A stretch of 64,000 nucleotides of DNA from Glacieibacterium sp965200405 (lineage in GTDB: Bacteria > Pseudomonadota > Alphaproteobacteria > Sphingomonadales > Sphingomonadaceae), in NCBI RefSeq assembly GCF_965200405.1, contig NZ_OZ241356.1:2046001-2110000 (forward strand), in the 5' to 3' direction. Both the position numbers and the translations under genes were made by a program. This document shows positions 55,420-63,766 of this stretch, piece after piece. The notes beneath the pieces are model-generated. The model was not told the origin of the DNA, ran no database searches, and saw only the letters and a list, made by a program, of their open reading frames with translations. The stretch's first letter is position 1; every line of letters begins with the position of its first letter.

Positions 55420-56490
55420 ATGTCGTTCAACAGCTTCGGCCGGGCGTTCCGCTTCACGACCTGGGGCGAGAGCCACGGGCCGGCGCTGGGCGTCATCGTC
55501 GACGGCTGCCCGCCCGGGCTGATGCTGACCGAGGCGGACCTGCAGCCCTGGCTCGACAAGCGCCGTCCTGGCACCTCGCGCTTCACCACCCAACGGCAGG
55601 AGCCCGACCAGGTTCAGATCCTCTCGGGCACCTATGAGGGCCGCACCACCGGCACACCGATCAGCCTGATGATCGCCAACGTCGACCAACGCTCCAAGGA
55701 CTATAGCGCCGTCGCGACCAGCTATCGTCCCGGCCACGCCGACTATGCTTACGACGCCAAATACGGTTTCCGCGATCCACGCGGCGGCGGGCGGTCCTCG
55801 GCGCGCGAGACGGCGGCGCGTGTCGCAGCCGGCGGCGTCGCGCGACTGGTCATTCCCCAGGTCCGCATCCGCGCCTATCTCGTCGAGCTCGGCGGCATCG
55901 CGATCGACCGCGACCGTTTCGACGATGCCGAGATCGACCGCAATCCGTTCTTCTGCCCCGATGCCGAGGCGGCTGCGGCCTGGGAGGTCACTCTCGACGC
56001 GGCCCGCAAGTCCGGCTCATCCCTCGGTGCCATCGTCGAGTGCGTCGCTACCGGGGTACCCGCCGGCTGGGGCGCGCCGGTCTATGCCAAGCTCGACAGC
56101 GAACTGGCGGCGGCGTGCATGAGCATCAATGCGGTCAAGGGTGTCGAGATCGGCGACGGGTTCGCCGCGGCCCGGTTGCGCGGCGAGACCAATGCCGACG
56201 CAATGCGTCCCGGCCCGGACGGCAAGCCAATGTTCCTGTCCAACCATGCGGGCGGCACCGCGGGTGGCATCTCCACCGGCCAGCCGATCATCGTCCGCAT
56301 GGCGCTGAAGCCGACATCGTCGATCCTGACACCGGTCGAGACGATCAACCAGTCAGGGCAGGCAGCGGACATCGTCACCACGGGTCGCCACGACCCCTGC
56401 GTCGGTATCCGCGCAGCGCCGGTGGCCGAGGCGATGATGGCGCTGGTCCTTGCGGACGCCCGGCTGATGCACCGCGGCCAGTGCGGTTGA
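55420..56490 (+). CDS. aroC: Chorismate synthase
   Basis: A 356-residue enzyme converting EPSP to chorismate with reduced FMN, the last common step to aromatic amino acids. Signature motifs are TTWGESHGPALGVIVDGCPP, followed by SRFTTQRQEPDQVQILSG, DPRGGGRSSARETAARVAAG and GISTGQPIIVRMALKPTSSI. It starts only six bases after the polysaccharide exporter stop, so the two probably share a transcript, an odd pairing of housekeeping and surface genes. Confidence 0.97.
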   Translation: MSFNSFGRAFRFTTWGESHGPALGVIVDGCPPGLMLTEADLQPWLDKRRPGTSRFTTQRQEPDQVQILSGTYEGRTTGTPISLMIANVDQRSKDYSAVATSYRPGHADYAYDAKYGFRDPRGGGRSSARETAARVAAGGVARLVIPQVRIRAYLVELGGIAIDRDRFDDAEIDRNPFFCPDAEAAAAWEVTLDAARKSGSSLGAIVECVATGVPAGWGAPVYAKLDSELAAACMSINAVKGVEIGDGFAAARLRGETNADAMRPGPDGKPMFLSNHAGGTAGGISTGQPIIVRMALKPTSSILTPVETINQSGQAADIVTTGRHDPCVGIRAAPVAEAMMALVLADARLMHRGQCG

Positions 56491-56601
56491 GAGATACGAA
56501 AATCTTATCTTCATAATACCTTAAGTCAGACTGTCGGTCCGCCTTACACTCATATCGGCGCGTTAACGACTGGCACCAAGGGCATCTTCACAGACTCTGC
56601 A

Positions 56602-56617
56602 TGGCACGAACCTTGCT
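56602..56617 (+). promoter_or_regulatory. Sigma-54 -24/-12 promoter, exact consensus
   Basis: TGGCACGAACCTTGCT matches TGGCACG-N4-TTGCW at every defined base, with GG and GC separated by 10 bases. It predicts a start about 20 bases before the PEPxxWA-CTERM gene at 56650. No other role for this element is apparent. The window's PrsR has the GAFTGA loop needed to activate it. Confidence 0.88.
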
Positions 56618-56649
56618 TGGCGTGCTCCGTACAGAATCCGGAGTTGGCC

Positions 56650-57348
56650 ATGCGTAATATCCTCGCTTTCGTTGCAACATTGGCGCTGAGCGCGCCCGCA
56701 CTGGCCGCGACCAATACCGTTTTCGATAACCAGTCGACGTTCACCGGCACCGGACACTGCGTCTACAACACCACCTGCGCCTCGATGCTCGACTTCGGCG
56801 GCAACTACGCGGCGCAGAAGTTCAGCCTCGGCGCGGATACCGTGCTCAGCGGCGGCGGCGTCACCAATTATACCGCACCGGGCGTGACCGACATCGGGTC
56901 GATCAACTGGATGGTCTTCGCAGCCGACGGCACTGCCGGCATGCCGGGGACCTTGCTGGCGACCGGAAAACGTTCTGCGATCACGTCACTGACCGTGTTG
57001 AGCGTCGACGAGCTCGGCTATTACGACCTGTCGCTGGCAAAGTTCTCTATGCCCTCGCTGGAGCTCGGCGCCGGCGATTATTACATCGCGCTGCAGGCCG
57101 TGACGACGCAGTTCCGGGTCTATCTCAGCGCCGGTGACGCTATCGACGGCGGTGCCCAGACCCGCAACGGCGGCGACAGCTGGACCAGCGGCTACCAGGG
57201 CTATTCGAGCATAGCAGTGTCATTGTACGGCCTCGAGAACGTTGCCGCCGTGGTGCCCGAGCCGGCCAGCTGGGCGCTGATGATCGTCGGCTTCGGCATG
57301 ATCGGCGCCTCGATGCGTCGCCGCGCCACCACAGTTCGCTTCGGCTAG
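56650..57348 (+). CDS. PEPxxWA-CTERM sorting-domain secreted protein
   Basis: A 232-residue exported protein. A signal peptide (MRNILAFVATLALSAPALA) precedes a beta-rich domain with two Cys in TGTGHCVYNTTCASMLD, WMVFAADGTAGMPGTLLATG and a jelly-roll-like repeat of hydrophobic strands. The C-terminal sorting tail is PEPASWALMIVGFGMIG followed by RRRA. An exosortase elsewhere should process it. GGAG eight bases before ATG 56650 sets the start. An exact sigma-54 promoter 33 bases upstream ties it to PrsK/PrsR. Confidence 0.92.
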   Translation: MRNILAFVATLALSAPALAATNTVFDNQSTFTGTGHCVYNTTCASMLDFGGNYAAQKFSLGADTVLSGGGVTNYTAPGVTDIGSINWMVFAADGTAGMPGTLLATGKRSAITSLTVLSVDELGYYDLSLAKFSMPSLELGAGDYYIALQAVTTQFRVYLSAGDAIDGGAQTRNGGDSWTSGYQGYSSIAVSLYGLENVAAVVPEPASWALMIVGFGMIGASMRRRATTVRFG

Positions 57349-57435
57349 CACCCGGACCGCTACAGGCGTACCAGCCCTTTAAATCAGCGACATTCGCGCT
57401 ATCTTAGTCGGGTAACACACCGATTGAGGAGCGCC

Positions 57436-57711
57436 ATGTCAGTCATCGAACGACCCCGCGACCGCAACGTCGGTGAGCCGGCAGACCCAGTTTCAGCAAC
57501 CGTGCTGACCTATGTCGTGTGGTTCTTCTTGGGCAACCTTGGCGGCCACCGCTTCATCACCGGCCGGGTCGGCACCGGGCTGATCATGCTGCTGCTCCAC
57601 GGGCTCGGCTGGCTGACCTTCTGGTTCGGCCTCGGCTTCCTGATCTGGGGCGTGGTCGGCGTCTGGTGGCTGATCGACGCCCTGCTGATCCCCGGCTGGA
57701 TCCGCCGCTAA
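57436..57711 (+). CDS. TM2 domain-containing protein
   Basis: A 91-residue membrane protein with the TM2 signature: a first helix VLTYVVWFFLGNLGGHRFIT, a short loop GRVGTG, then LIMLLLHGLGWLTFWFGLGF and WGVVGVWWLIDALLIPGWIR. The Gly-Gly-His-Arg-Phe turn and Trp-Trp-Leu-Ile-Asp are typical. Function is unknown in bacteria. GGAG six bases before ATG 57436 fixes the start. It is convergent with purA. Confidence 0.87.
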   Translation: MSVIERPRDRNVGEPADPVSATVLTYVVWFFLGNLGGHRFITGRVGTGLIMLLLHGLGWLTFWFGLGFLIWGVVGVWWLIDALLIPGWIRR

Positions 57712-57756
57712 CACTAAGACAGGGACTTAGGCGCGCCGCCTGGGATCGATCGCGCC

Positions 57757-59046
57757 TCAGTCAAGAAACGGATCGCGCACCAGGATCGTGTCCTCGCGCT
57801 CGGGCGAGGTCGAAACCAGCGCCACCGGGCAGTTGGTCAGTTCCTCGATGCGCCGGATGTACTTGATCGCCTGCGCCGGCAGCTCGCTCCAGCTGCGCGC
57901 ACCGCGGGTCGACTCGCTCCAGCCTTCGAAGCGCTCGTAGATCGGGACGACCGCGGCCTGGTCGGCGGCGTGCGCGGGCAGGTGGGACAGTTCGCGGTCG
58001 CCGATCCGGTAGCCGGTGCAGATCATCAGCTCGTCCATCCCGTCCAGAACGTCGAGCTTGGTCAGCGCCATGCCGTGGACGCCGCTGACCTGCGCGGCCT
58101 GGCGGACCAGCACGGCATCGAACCAGCCGCAGCGCCGCTTGCGCCCGGTGACGGTGCCGAACTCATGGCCACGCTCGCCGAGGCGCTGGCCGATGGCGTC
58201 GTCCAGTTCGGTCGGGAAGGGGCCACCGCCGACGCGGGTGGTGTACGCCTTGACGATACCGAGCACATAGTTGATCGCGCCCGGCCCCATACCGCTGCCC
58301 GCCGCGGCTTGCCCGGCGACGACGTTGGAGGAGGTGACGAACGGATAGGTGCCGTGGTCGACGTCGAGCAGCACGCCCTGCGCGCCCTCGAACAGTATGC
58401 GTTTGCCGGCGCGACGGGCGTCACCGAGGGCGGCCCAGACCGGGGCGGCATAGGGCAGCACGAACGGCGCGATTTCCTCCAGCGCGGCGACCAGCGCGTC
58501 GCGGTCGACCGCCTCGATGCCGAAGCCCGCACGGAGCGCATTGTGGTGCGCTAGCAGGCGATCGAGTTGCGGGCCGGCCTTGTCGAGATGGGCGAGGTCG
58601 CAGACGCGCAGCGCCCGACGGCCGGCCTTGTCCTCATACGCCGGGCCGATACCGCGGCGGGTGGTGCCGATCTTGCCCGCGCCCGAGGCATCCTCGCGCA
58701 GGCCGTCGAGGTCGGAGTGAAGTGGCAGGATCAGCGCGCAGGTCTCGGCGACCTGGAGGATGTCGGGCGAGATGGCGACGCCTTGCCCGCGCAGCTTCTC
58801 GACTTCGGCCTTGAAGTGCCAGGGATCGAAGACGACGCCGTTGCCGATGACCGACAGCGCGCCGCGGACGATGCCGGAGGGCAACAGGCTGAGCTTGTAG
58901 ACCTGTTCGCCGATGACGAGGGTGTGACCGGCGTTATGGCCGCCCTGGAAGCGCACGACGACGTCGGCGCGTTCCGACAGCCAATCGACGATCTTGCCCT
59001 TGCCCTCGTCGCCCCATTGCGCTCCGATGACGACAACGTTGGCCAT
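57757..59046 (-). CDS. purA: Adenylosuccinate synthetase
   Basis: A 429-residue enzyme making adenylosuccinate from IMP, Asp and GTP. Motifs are VVIGAQWGDEGKGKIVDWLS with the GTP P-loop, QGGHNAGHTLVIGEQVYKL, GTTRRGIGPAYEDKAGRRAL and FEGAQGVLLDVDHGTYPFVT, then TKLDVLDGMDELMICTGY. It is the last gene of the minus-strand serC operon, 15 bases after the FMN reductase. Length is standard. Confidence 0.97.
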   Translation of the reverse strand: MANVVVIGAQWGDEGKGKIVDWLSERADVVVRFQGGHNAGHTLVIGEQVYKLSLLPSGIVRGALSVIGNGVVFDPWHFKAEVEKLRGQGVAISPDILQVAETCALILPLHSDLDGLREDASGAGKIGTTRRGIGPAYEDKAGRRALRVCDLAHLDKAGPQLDRLLAHHNALRAGFGIEAVDRDALVAALEEIAPFVLPYAAPVWAALGDARRAGKRILFEGAQGVLLDVDHGTYPFVTSSNVVAGQAAAGSGMGPGAINYVLGIVKAYTTRVGGGPFPTELDDAIGQRLGERGHEFGTVTGRKRRCGWFDAVLVRQAAQVSGVHGMALTKLDVLDGMDELMICTGYRIGDRELSHLPAHAADQAAVVPIYERFEGWSESTRGARSWSELPAQAIKYIRRIEELTNCPVALVSTSPEREDTILVRDPFLD

Positions 59047-59061
59047 TTTACTTGTTCCCGG

Positions 59062-59616
59062 TCATGCGGTTTTGTCGATCCAGGTCGCGAACTTGTCGAC
59101 GATGCTGGTGAAGAAGGCGCGCGAGCTTTCGACGACGCTGCCGTCGTCGGCAAACAGCTTGGCGGCGTTGCCGATATAGGCTTCGGGCTGCTGCATCGCC
59201 GGCATATCGAGGAAGACCAGCGACTGGCGCAGCGCGTGGTTGGCACCGAAGCCACCCATCGCGCCGGGGGTGACGCTGACCACCGCCGCAGGCTTGCCGC
59301 TCCAGACGCTGGCGCCATAGGGCCGCGATCCGATGTCGAGGGCGTTCTTGAGCAGCGCCGGTACCGAGCGATTATACTCCGGCGTGACGAACAGCACGGC
59401 GTCGAACGGGCGGACCTGTTCGCGGAAGGCGGTCCATTCGGCGGGCGGCGTCTTGTCGTCGTCGAGATCCTGATTGTACATCGGCAACGGTGCCAGATCG
59501 ACCATCGTGAAATGCAGATGGGCCGGGGCCAGGGCGATCAGCGCCTCCGCCACGCGCCGGCTGTACGATGCGCGGCGCAGGCTGCCGACCAGCACGCCGA
59601 TATCATGGTCTGCCAT
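59062..59616 (-). CDS. NADPH-dependent FMN reductase
   Basis: A 184-residue flavodoxin-like oxidoreductase. It starts MADHDIGVLVGSLRRASYSR with the phosphate-binding GSLRxxSYSR loop, has PMYNQDLDDDKTPPAEW, VLFVTPEYNRSVPALLKNAL (the FMN site YNRSxPxxLKNA) and VSVTPGAMGGFGANHALRQS. It should reduce FMN, quinones or azo compounds. ATG 59616 overlaps the hisZ end by 14 bases. It sits between hisZ and purA in an otherwise biosynthetic operon, which is unexpected. Confidence 0.9.
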   Translation of the reverse strand: MADHDIGVLVGSLRRASYSRRVAEALIALAPAHLHFTMVDLAPLPMYNQDLDDDKTPPAEWTAFREQVRPFDAVLFVTPEYNRSVPALLKNALDIGSRPYGASVWSGKPAAVVSVTPGAMGGFGANHALRQSLVFLDMPAMQQPEAYIGNAAKLFADDGSVVESSRAFFTSIVDKFATWIDKTA

Positions 59617-60721
59617 GGGTCGGCTCCTGTACCTGGACACCCGAGGCAGTCCAGCGGTGGCTGCAATCCGATACCAGCGCGTCGGCATCCAGCGCGGCAA
59701 CCGTCATCCAGCCCTGCGCGCGAAGCTCGGCTCCCGCATCCGCCGGGGTCCCGAACGGCAGCCAAACGCGGCGCCGCTCGACCAGCCCGAGTCCGGCGTC
59801 GACCAGCCCGTCGACGAACAGCGAGAAGCCGACGGCGCGCTCGTCGCCGGTCTCGTGGATGACCTGGTAGCTGCCGCCGCGCCCGACCTCGCCGCGCACT
59901 CCGGCGGCGAACAGCGAGAAGCCTATCCAGCTTTGATATTCGAAGCCGTGTCGCTCGGTCGGGTCCAGCGTCACCGGCAGTCCAGCGGGCAGCGCTGCGA
60001 CGACCGCCGCGACATCGTCGATGTGAGCCGTGATTGCGCTGGGCAGCGCCAGCCCGCGCAACGTCGCCAGCGCGCTGTCGACCGGCCCGGCGGCCGCGAT
60101 CAGTGGCTCGTACGCCGCACCACCCGCTGCCCGCAGTCCGGCGACATCCTTGCCGTCCAGCCGCGCGCGAACCTCGGTCAGCTTGCCCTCGGCCAGCGGC
60201 CAGACCGCCGCCAGTTCGCCGACGAGGCTCGGCATCGTCAGGTCGACGGTCAGCCCGGTCAGCCCCGCCGCGGTCACCGCCTCGACTGCCAGCCGCAGCA
60301 TCTCGACCACCGCCGCCACCGAGTCCGAGCCGATCAGCTCGGCCCCGGCCTGCAGCATTTCGCGCTCGGGCGTCAGTTGCGACCCCTTCACCCGCAGCAC
60401 CGGCCCGGCGTAGCTCAGCCTGAGTGGTCGCGGCACATGCGCCAGGCGCGTGGCGGCGATCCGCGCCACCTGCCCGGTGATGTCGGGCCGCAGCGCCAGC
60501 GTCCGCTGGCTCACGGGATCGATGAAGCGCAGCAGCTCCCGCCGGTCGGTGTTCGCCAACCGCCCGGCGAGGCTCTCCTCATACTCCATCAACGGCGGCT
60601 GCACCCGCTCATAGCCATGGCTGGCCAGCGTCCCCAATAGGGTCGCGACCAGCGCCGCCGCCGCCTCCGCTTCCGGGGGCAGGCGGTCGCGCAGGCCCTC
60701 CGGGAGCAGGCCGGGTGTCAT
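59603..60721 (-). CDS. hisZ: ATP phosphoribosyltransferase regulatory subunit HisZ
   Basis: A 372-residue class-II tRNA-synthetase-like protein that activates the short HisG in histidine synthesis. It has PPEAEAAAALVATLLGTLAS, ERVQPPLMEYEESLAGRLAN, FIDPVSQRTLALRPDITGQV and SYAGPVLRVKGSQLTPEREM, then LQAGAELIG, and lacks the C-terminal anticodon domain of HisRS. Its start overlaps the serA stop by four bases. HisG is not in the window. Confidence 0.9.
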   Translation of the reverse strand: MTPGLLPEGLRDRLPPEAEAAAALVATLLGTLASHGYERVQPPLMEYEESLAGRLANTDRRELLRFIDPVSQRTLALRPDITGQVARIAATRLAHVPRPLRLSYAGPVLRVKGSQLTPEREMLQAGAELIGSDSVAAVVEMLRLAVEAVTAAGLTGLTVDLTMPSLVGELAAVWPLAEGKLTEVRARLDGKDVAGLRAAGGAAYEPLIAAAGPVDSALATLRGLALPSAITAHIDDVAAVVAALPAGLPVTLDPTERHGFEYQSWIGFSLFAAGVRGEVGRGGSYQVIHETGDERAVGFSLFVDGLVDAGLGLVERRRVWLPFGTPADAGAELRAQGWMTVAALDADALVSDCSHRWTASGVQVQEPTHGRP

Positions 60722-62298
60722 CCGAACTTCAACGCCTTCACAGTCTTAACTCCCGGCAAGCGGCACACCGACCACAGCAACGGCTCGGGGATGCCCGAGT
60801 CCACCGACAGGAGCAACACCGCTTCCGACCCCGCATCGCGCCGCCCGAGGTGGAAGGTGCCGATATTCACCCCCGCCTCGCCCAGCGTCGTGCCGATGCG
60901 GCCGATGAAGCCGGGCTTGTCCTCGTTGACGACGAACAGCATGGCGCCCGACAGCTCGGCTTCGATCTTGATGCCGATGATCTCGACCAGCCGCGGCTCG
61001 CGCCCGGCGAACAGCGTGCCGGCCACCGATCGCTCGCCGTCCGGCGTCCGCACCGTGACGCGAACCAGCGTGTGATAGTCGGTGTCGCGCTCGTGGCGGA
61101 CCTCGGCGATCTCGATGTTGCGCTCGCGGGCCATGTACGGCGCGTTGACCATGTTGACGGTGTCCGAGTGCGACCGCATCAACCCGGTCAGCACCGCAGC
61201 GGTGATCGGCTTGATGTTGAGTTCCGCAGCGGCACCCTCGACCTCGACGGTGACCGCGCTCAGCCCCTCGCCGGTCAGCTGCCCGATCAGCGAGCCGAGC
61301 TTCTCGGCCAGCGTCATGTACGGCCGCAGCTTTGGCGCTTCCTCCGCCGACAGCGACGGCACGTTCAAGGCGTTGACGACGCTGCCGGTCAGCAGGAAGT
61401 CCGACATCTGCTCGGCGACCTGGATCGCGACATTGACCTGCGCCTCGTCGGTCGAGGCGCCGAGGTGCGGCGTCGAGATGAAGTTCGGTGTGCCGAACAG
61501 CGGCGAGGCCTTGGCCGGCTCCTGCACGAACACGTCGAGCGCCGCGCCGCCGATATGGCCGCTGTCGAGCCCGGCCTTGAGCGCCTCCTCGTCGATCAGA
61601 CCGCCGCGCGCGCAGTTGATGATCCGCACCCCCGGCTTGGTCTTCGCAAGGTTCGCCGCCGACAGGATGTTGCGCGTCGAATCGGTCATCGGCGTGTGCA
61701 GCGTGATGAAGTCGGCGCGTGCCAGCAGCTCGTCGAGCGTCACCTTCTCGATGCCGAGGTCGGTGGCGCGCTCCGGCGTCAGGAACGGGTCATAGGCCAC
61801 GACCTTCATCTTCAGGCCGAGCGCACGGTCGGCGACGATGCTGCCGATGTTGCCGGCGCCGATCAGCCCGAGCGTCTTGGCGGTCAGCTCGACCCCCATG
61901 AAGCGGTTCTTCTCCCACTTGCCGGCCTGGGTCGAGGCATCGGCCTCGGGCAGCTGGCGGGCGAGCGCGAACATCAAGGCGATGGCATGCTCGGCGGTGG
62001 TGATCGAATTGCCGAACGGCGTGTTCATGACGACGATGCCGCGCGCACTGGCCGCCGGGATATCGACATTGTCGACGCCGATGCCGGCACGCCCGACGAC
62101 CTTCAGATTGGTCGCCGCGGCAAGCACGTCCTTGTTGGCCTTGGTCGCGGAACGCACGGCGAGGCCGTCGTACTTGCCGATGATGGCGATCAGCTCGTCC
62201 TTGGACAGGCCGGTGATTTCATCGACTTCGATGCCGCGAGCGCGAAAGATCTCGGCGGCCTTGGGGGACATCTGGTCGGCGATGAGGACTTTGGGCAT
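60718..62298 (-). CDS. serA: D-3-phosphoglycerate dehydrogenase
   Basis: A 526-residue NAD-dependent enzyme for the first step of serine synthesis. Substrate- and NAD-binding motifs include VVGRAGIGVDNVDIPAASAR, LGLIGAGNIGSIVADRALGL and INCARGGLIDEEALKAGLDS, with the catalytic His in FISTPHLGASTDEAQVN. An intervening domain and a C-terminal ACT domain (FVVNEDKPGFIGRIGTTLGE) suggest serine feedback. It follows serC by 114 bases holding a large inverted repeat, and overlaps hisZ by four bases. Confidence 0.97.
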   Translation of the reverse strand: MPKVLIADQMSPKAAEIFRARGIEVDEITGLSKDELIAIIGKYDGLAVRSATKANKDVLAAATNLKVVGRAGIGVDNVDIPAASARGIVVMNTPFGNSITTAEHAIALMFALARQLPEADASTQAGKWEKNRFMGVELTAKTLGLIGAGNIGSIVADRALGLKMKVVAYDPFLTPERATDLGIEKVTLDELLARADFITLHTPMTDSTRNILSAANLAKTKPGVRIINCARGGLIDEEALKAGLDSGHIGGAALDVFVQEPAKASPLFGTPNFISTPHLGASTDEAQVNVAIQVAEQMSDFLLTGSVVNALNVPSLSAEEAPKLRPYMTLAEKLGSLIGQLTGEGLSAVTVEVEGAAAELNIKPITAAVLTGLMRSHSDTVNMVNAPYMARERNIEIAEVRHERDTDYHTLVRVTVRTPDGERSVAGTLFAGREPRLVEIIGIKIEAELSGAMLFVVNEDKPGFIGRIGTTLGEAGVNIGTFHLGRRDAGSEAVLLLSVDSGIPEPLLWSVCRLPGVKTVKALKFG

Positions 62299-62321
62299 GA
62301 TTTCTTCCTTGTCCCCCTCCT

Positions 62322-62402
62322 GGAACGGGAGGGGCTAGGGGTGGGTCTTCAACGGGCGAGATCTGGGCGGGTGCAAGACCCACCCCCAGCCCCTCCCGTT
62401 CC
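62322..62402. repeat. Large imperfect palindrome between serC and serA
   Basis: Arms 62322-62349 and 62375-62402 are 28 bases each and complementary except at one position; the spacer is 25 bases. Cores are GGAACGGGAGGGG and CCCCTCCCGTTCC. In the serC-serA transcript it would form a very stable hairpin 24 bases before the serA start. It resembles dispersed palindromes of sphingomonads; a shorter relative lies at 24696-24716. Confidence 0.75.
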
Positions 62403-62412
62403 GGGATAGGAG

Positions 62413-63534
62413 CTAAGCGCCAGTGACTTCCGAATGCGCCCAGTCGAGCCACGGCCCGAGCGCCTCGATATCGCTGGTGTCGACCGTCGACCCGCACCAG
62501 ATGCGCAAGCCCGGCGGTGCGTCGCGATACCCGCCGATGTCGAACGCCACGCCTTCCTTTTCCAGCAGCGCCGCGATCTGCTTCGGCACGTCGGGCGACG
62601 CGTCCGGCAGCGTAAGGCAGACGCTGGTGTTCGACCGCGTGTGCGAGTCGCCTGCCAGGTGCGCGATCCACGGCGTCTTCTGGACCCAGCGATCGAGCGC
62701 CTGCGCATTGGCATCCGCCCGCGCCGACATCTCGACCAGCCCGCCGATCGACCTCGCCCATTCCAGCGCGTCGATATAATCCTCGACCGCCAGCATCGAC
62801 GGCGTGTTGATCGTCTCGCCGCTGAACAGCCCCTCGATCAGCTTGCCCTTCGAGGTCAGGCGGAAGATCTTCGGCAACGGCCAGGCCGGGACATAGCTTT
62901 CCAGCCGCTCGACGGCGCGTGGTCCCAGGATCAGCACGCCGTGGCCGCCTTCGCCGCCCAGCGCCTTCTGCCAGCTGAAGGTCAGCACATCGACCTTGGT
63001 CCAGTCGACGCCCTGCGCGAACACCGCGCTGGTCGCGTCGGCGAGCATCAGGCCTTCGCGGTCGTCGCGGATCCAGTCGTAGTTCGGAATGCGAACGCCC
63101 GAGGTGGTGCCGTTCGAGGTGAAGCAGACGTCATGGCTCTGCTGGACGCGCGTCAGGTCGGGCAGCTCACCATAAGGCGCGGTGATGACCTCGGGATCAA
63201 TCTTGAGCTGCTTGAGCGCGTCGGTGACCCAGCCTTCGCCAAAGCTCTCCCACGCCAGCATGGTCACCGGGCGAGCGCCGAGCAGCGACCACATCGCCAT
63301 CTCATAGGCGCCGGTGTCTGAGGCAGGGACGATGGCGATACGGTGCGTCGCCGGGACCTGCAGGACCTCGCGCGTGAGGTCGATGGCGAGCTTCAAGCGC
63401 GCCTTGCCGATCTTGGAACGATGCGAGCGACCGAGGCTTTCGGTGGCGAGGGCGCCGGCGGACCAGCCGTGGCGTTTGGCACAAGGGCCGGACGAAAAAT
63501 GCGCGCGAATAGGACGTGCGTCGGGACGATTCAT
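62413..63534 (-). CDS. serC: Phosphoserine aminotransferase
   Basis: A 373-residue PLP enzyme making phosphoserine from 3-phosphohydroxypyruvate and Glu. It is the alphaproteobacterial type: RPIRAHFSSGPCAKRHGWSA at the N-terminus, IVPASDTGAYEMAMWSLLGA, FTSNGTTSGVRIPNYDW, and the PLP Lys in VDVLTFSWQKALGGEGGHGV. It starts at ATG 63534 behind GAGGAGAG, which lies in a hairpin. It heads the serC-serA-hisZ-FMN reductase-purA run. Confidence 0.95.
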   Translation of the reverse strand: MNRPDARPIRAHFSSGPCAKRHGWSAGALATESLGRSHRSKIGKARLKLAIDLTREVLQVPATHRIAIVPASDTGAYEMAMWSLLGARPVTMLAWESFGEGWVTDALKQLKIDPEVITAPYGELPDLTRVQQSHDVCFTSNGTTSGVRIPNYDWIRDDREGLMLADATSAVFAQGVDWTKVDVLTFSWQKALGGEGGHGVLILGPRAVERLESYVPAWPLPKIFRLTSKGKLIEGLFSGETINTPSMLAVEDYIDALEWARSIGGLVEMSARADANAQALDRWVQKTPWIAHLAGDSHTRSNTSVCLTLPDASPDVPKQIAALLEKEGVAFDIGGYRDAPPGLRIWCGSTVDTSDIEALGPWLDWAHSEVTGA

Positions 63535-63578
63535 TCTGTTCTCTCCTCACAGAGAGCACGCGCCGCGTTGGGGCGGCG
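63535..63578 (-). promoter_or_regulatory. serC leader with hairpin covering the ribosome site
   Basis: On the minus strand, CTCTC/GAGAG (63541-63545 with 63552-63556, loop of six) encloses the ribosome site GAGGAGAG just before serC. A second stem CGCCGC/GCGGCG (63561-63566 with 63573-63578) lies upstream. A structured serC RNA motif is known in front of serC-serA operons of alphaproteobacteria; position and shape fit it, but the match was made by eye. Confidence 0.55.
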
Positions 63579-63766
63579 TGGCCCGTCGGCGCTTGTAGAG
63601 GCGAAAACCGGGGGGTCAAGGCCGGAACGGTCTTGCCTGTGGGTCGATGGTCCTATCCGCTCCTCCGCCCGTCGCAGGGCCGGGGCAGGGCTTTCGCGGC
63701 ACCAGCCCTGCTGACATTCCCGCCAAACGCGCCTAGACCCCCCGGCCCAACCGCCGAGACCAAGCG

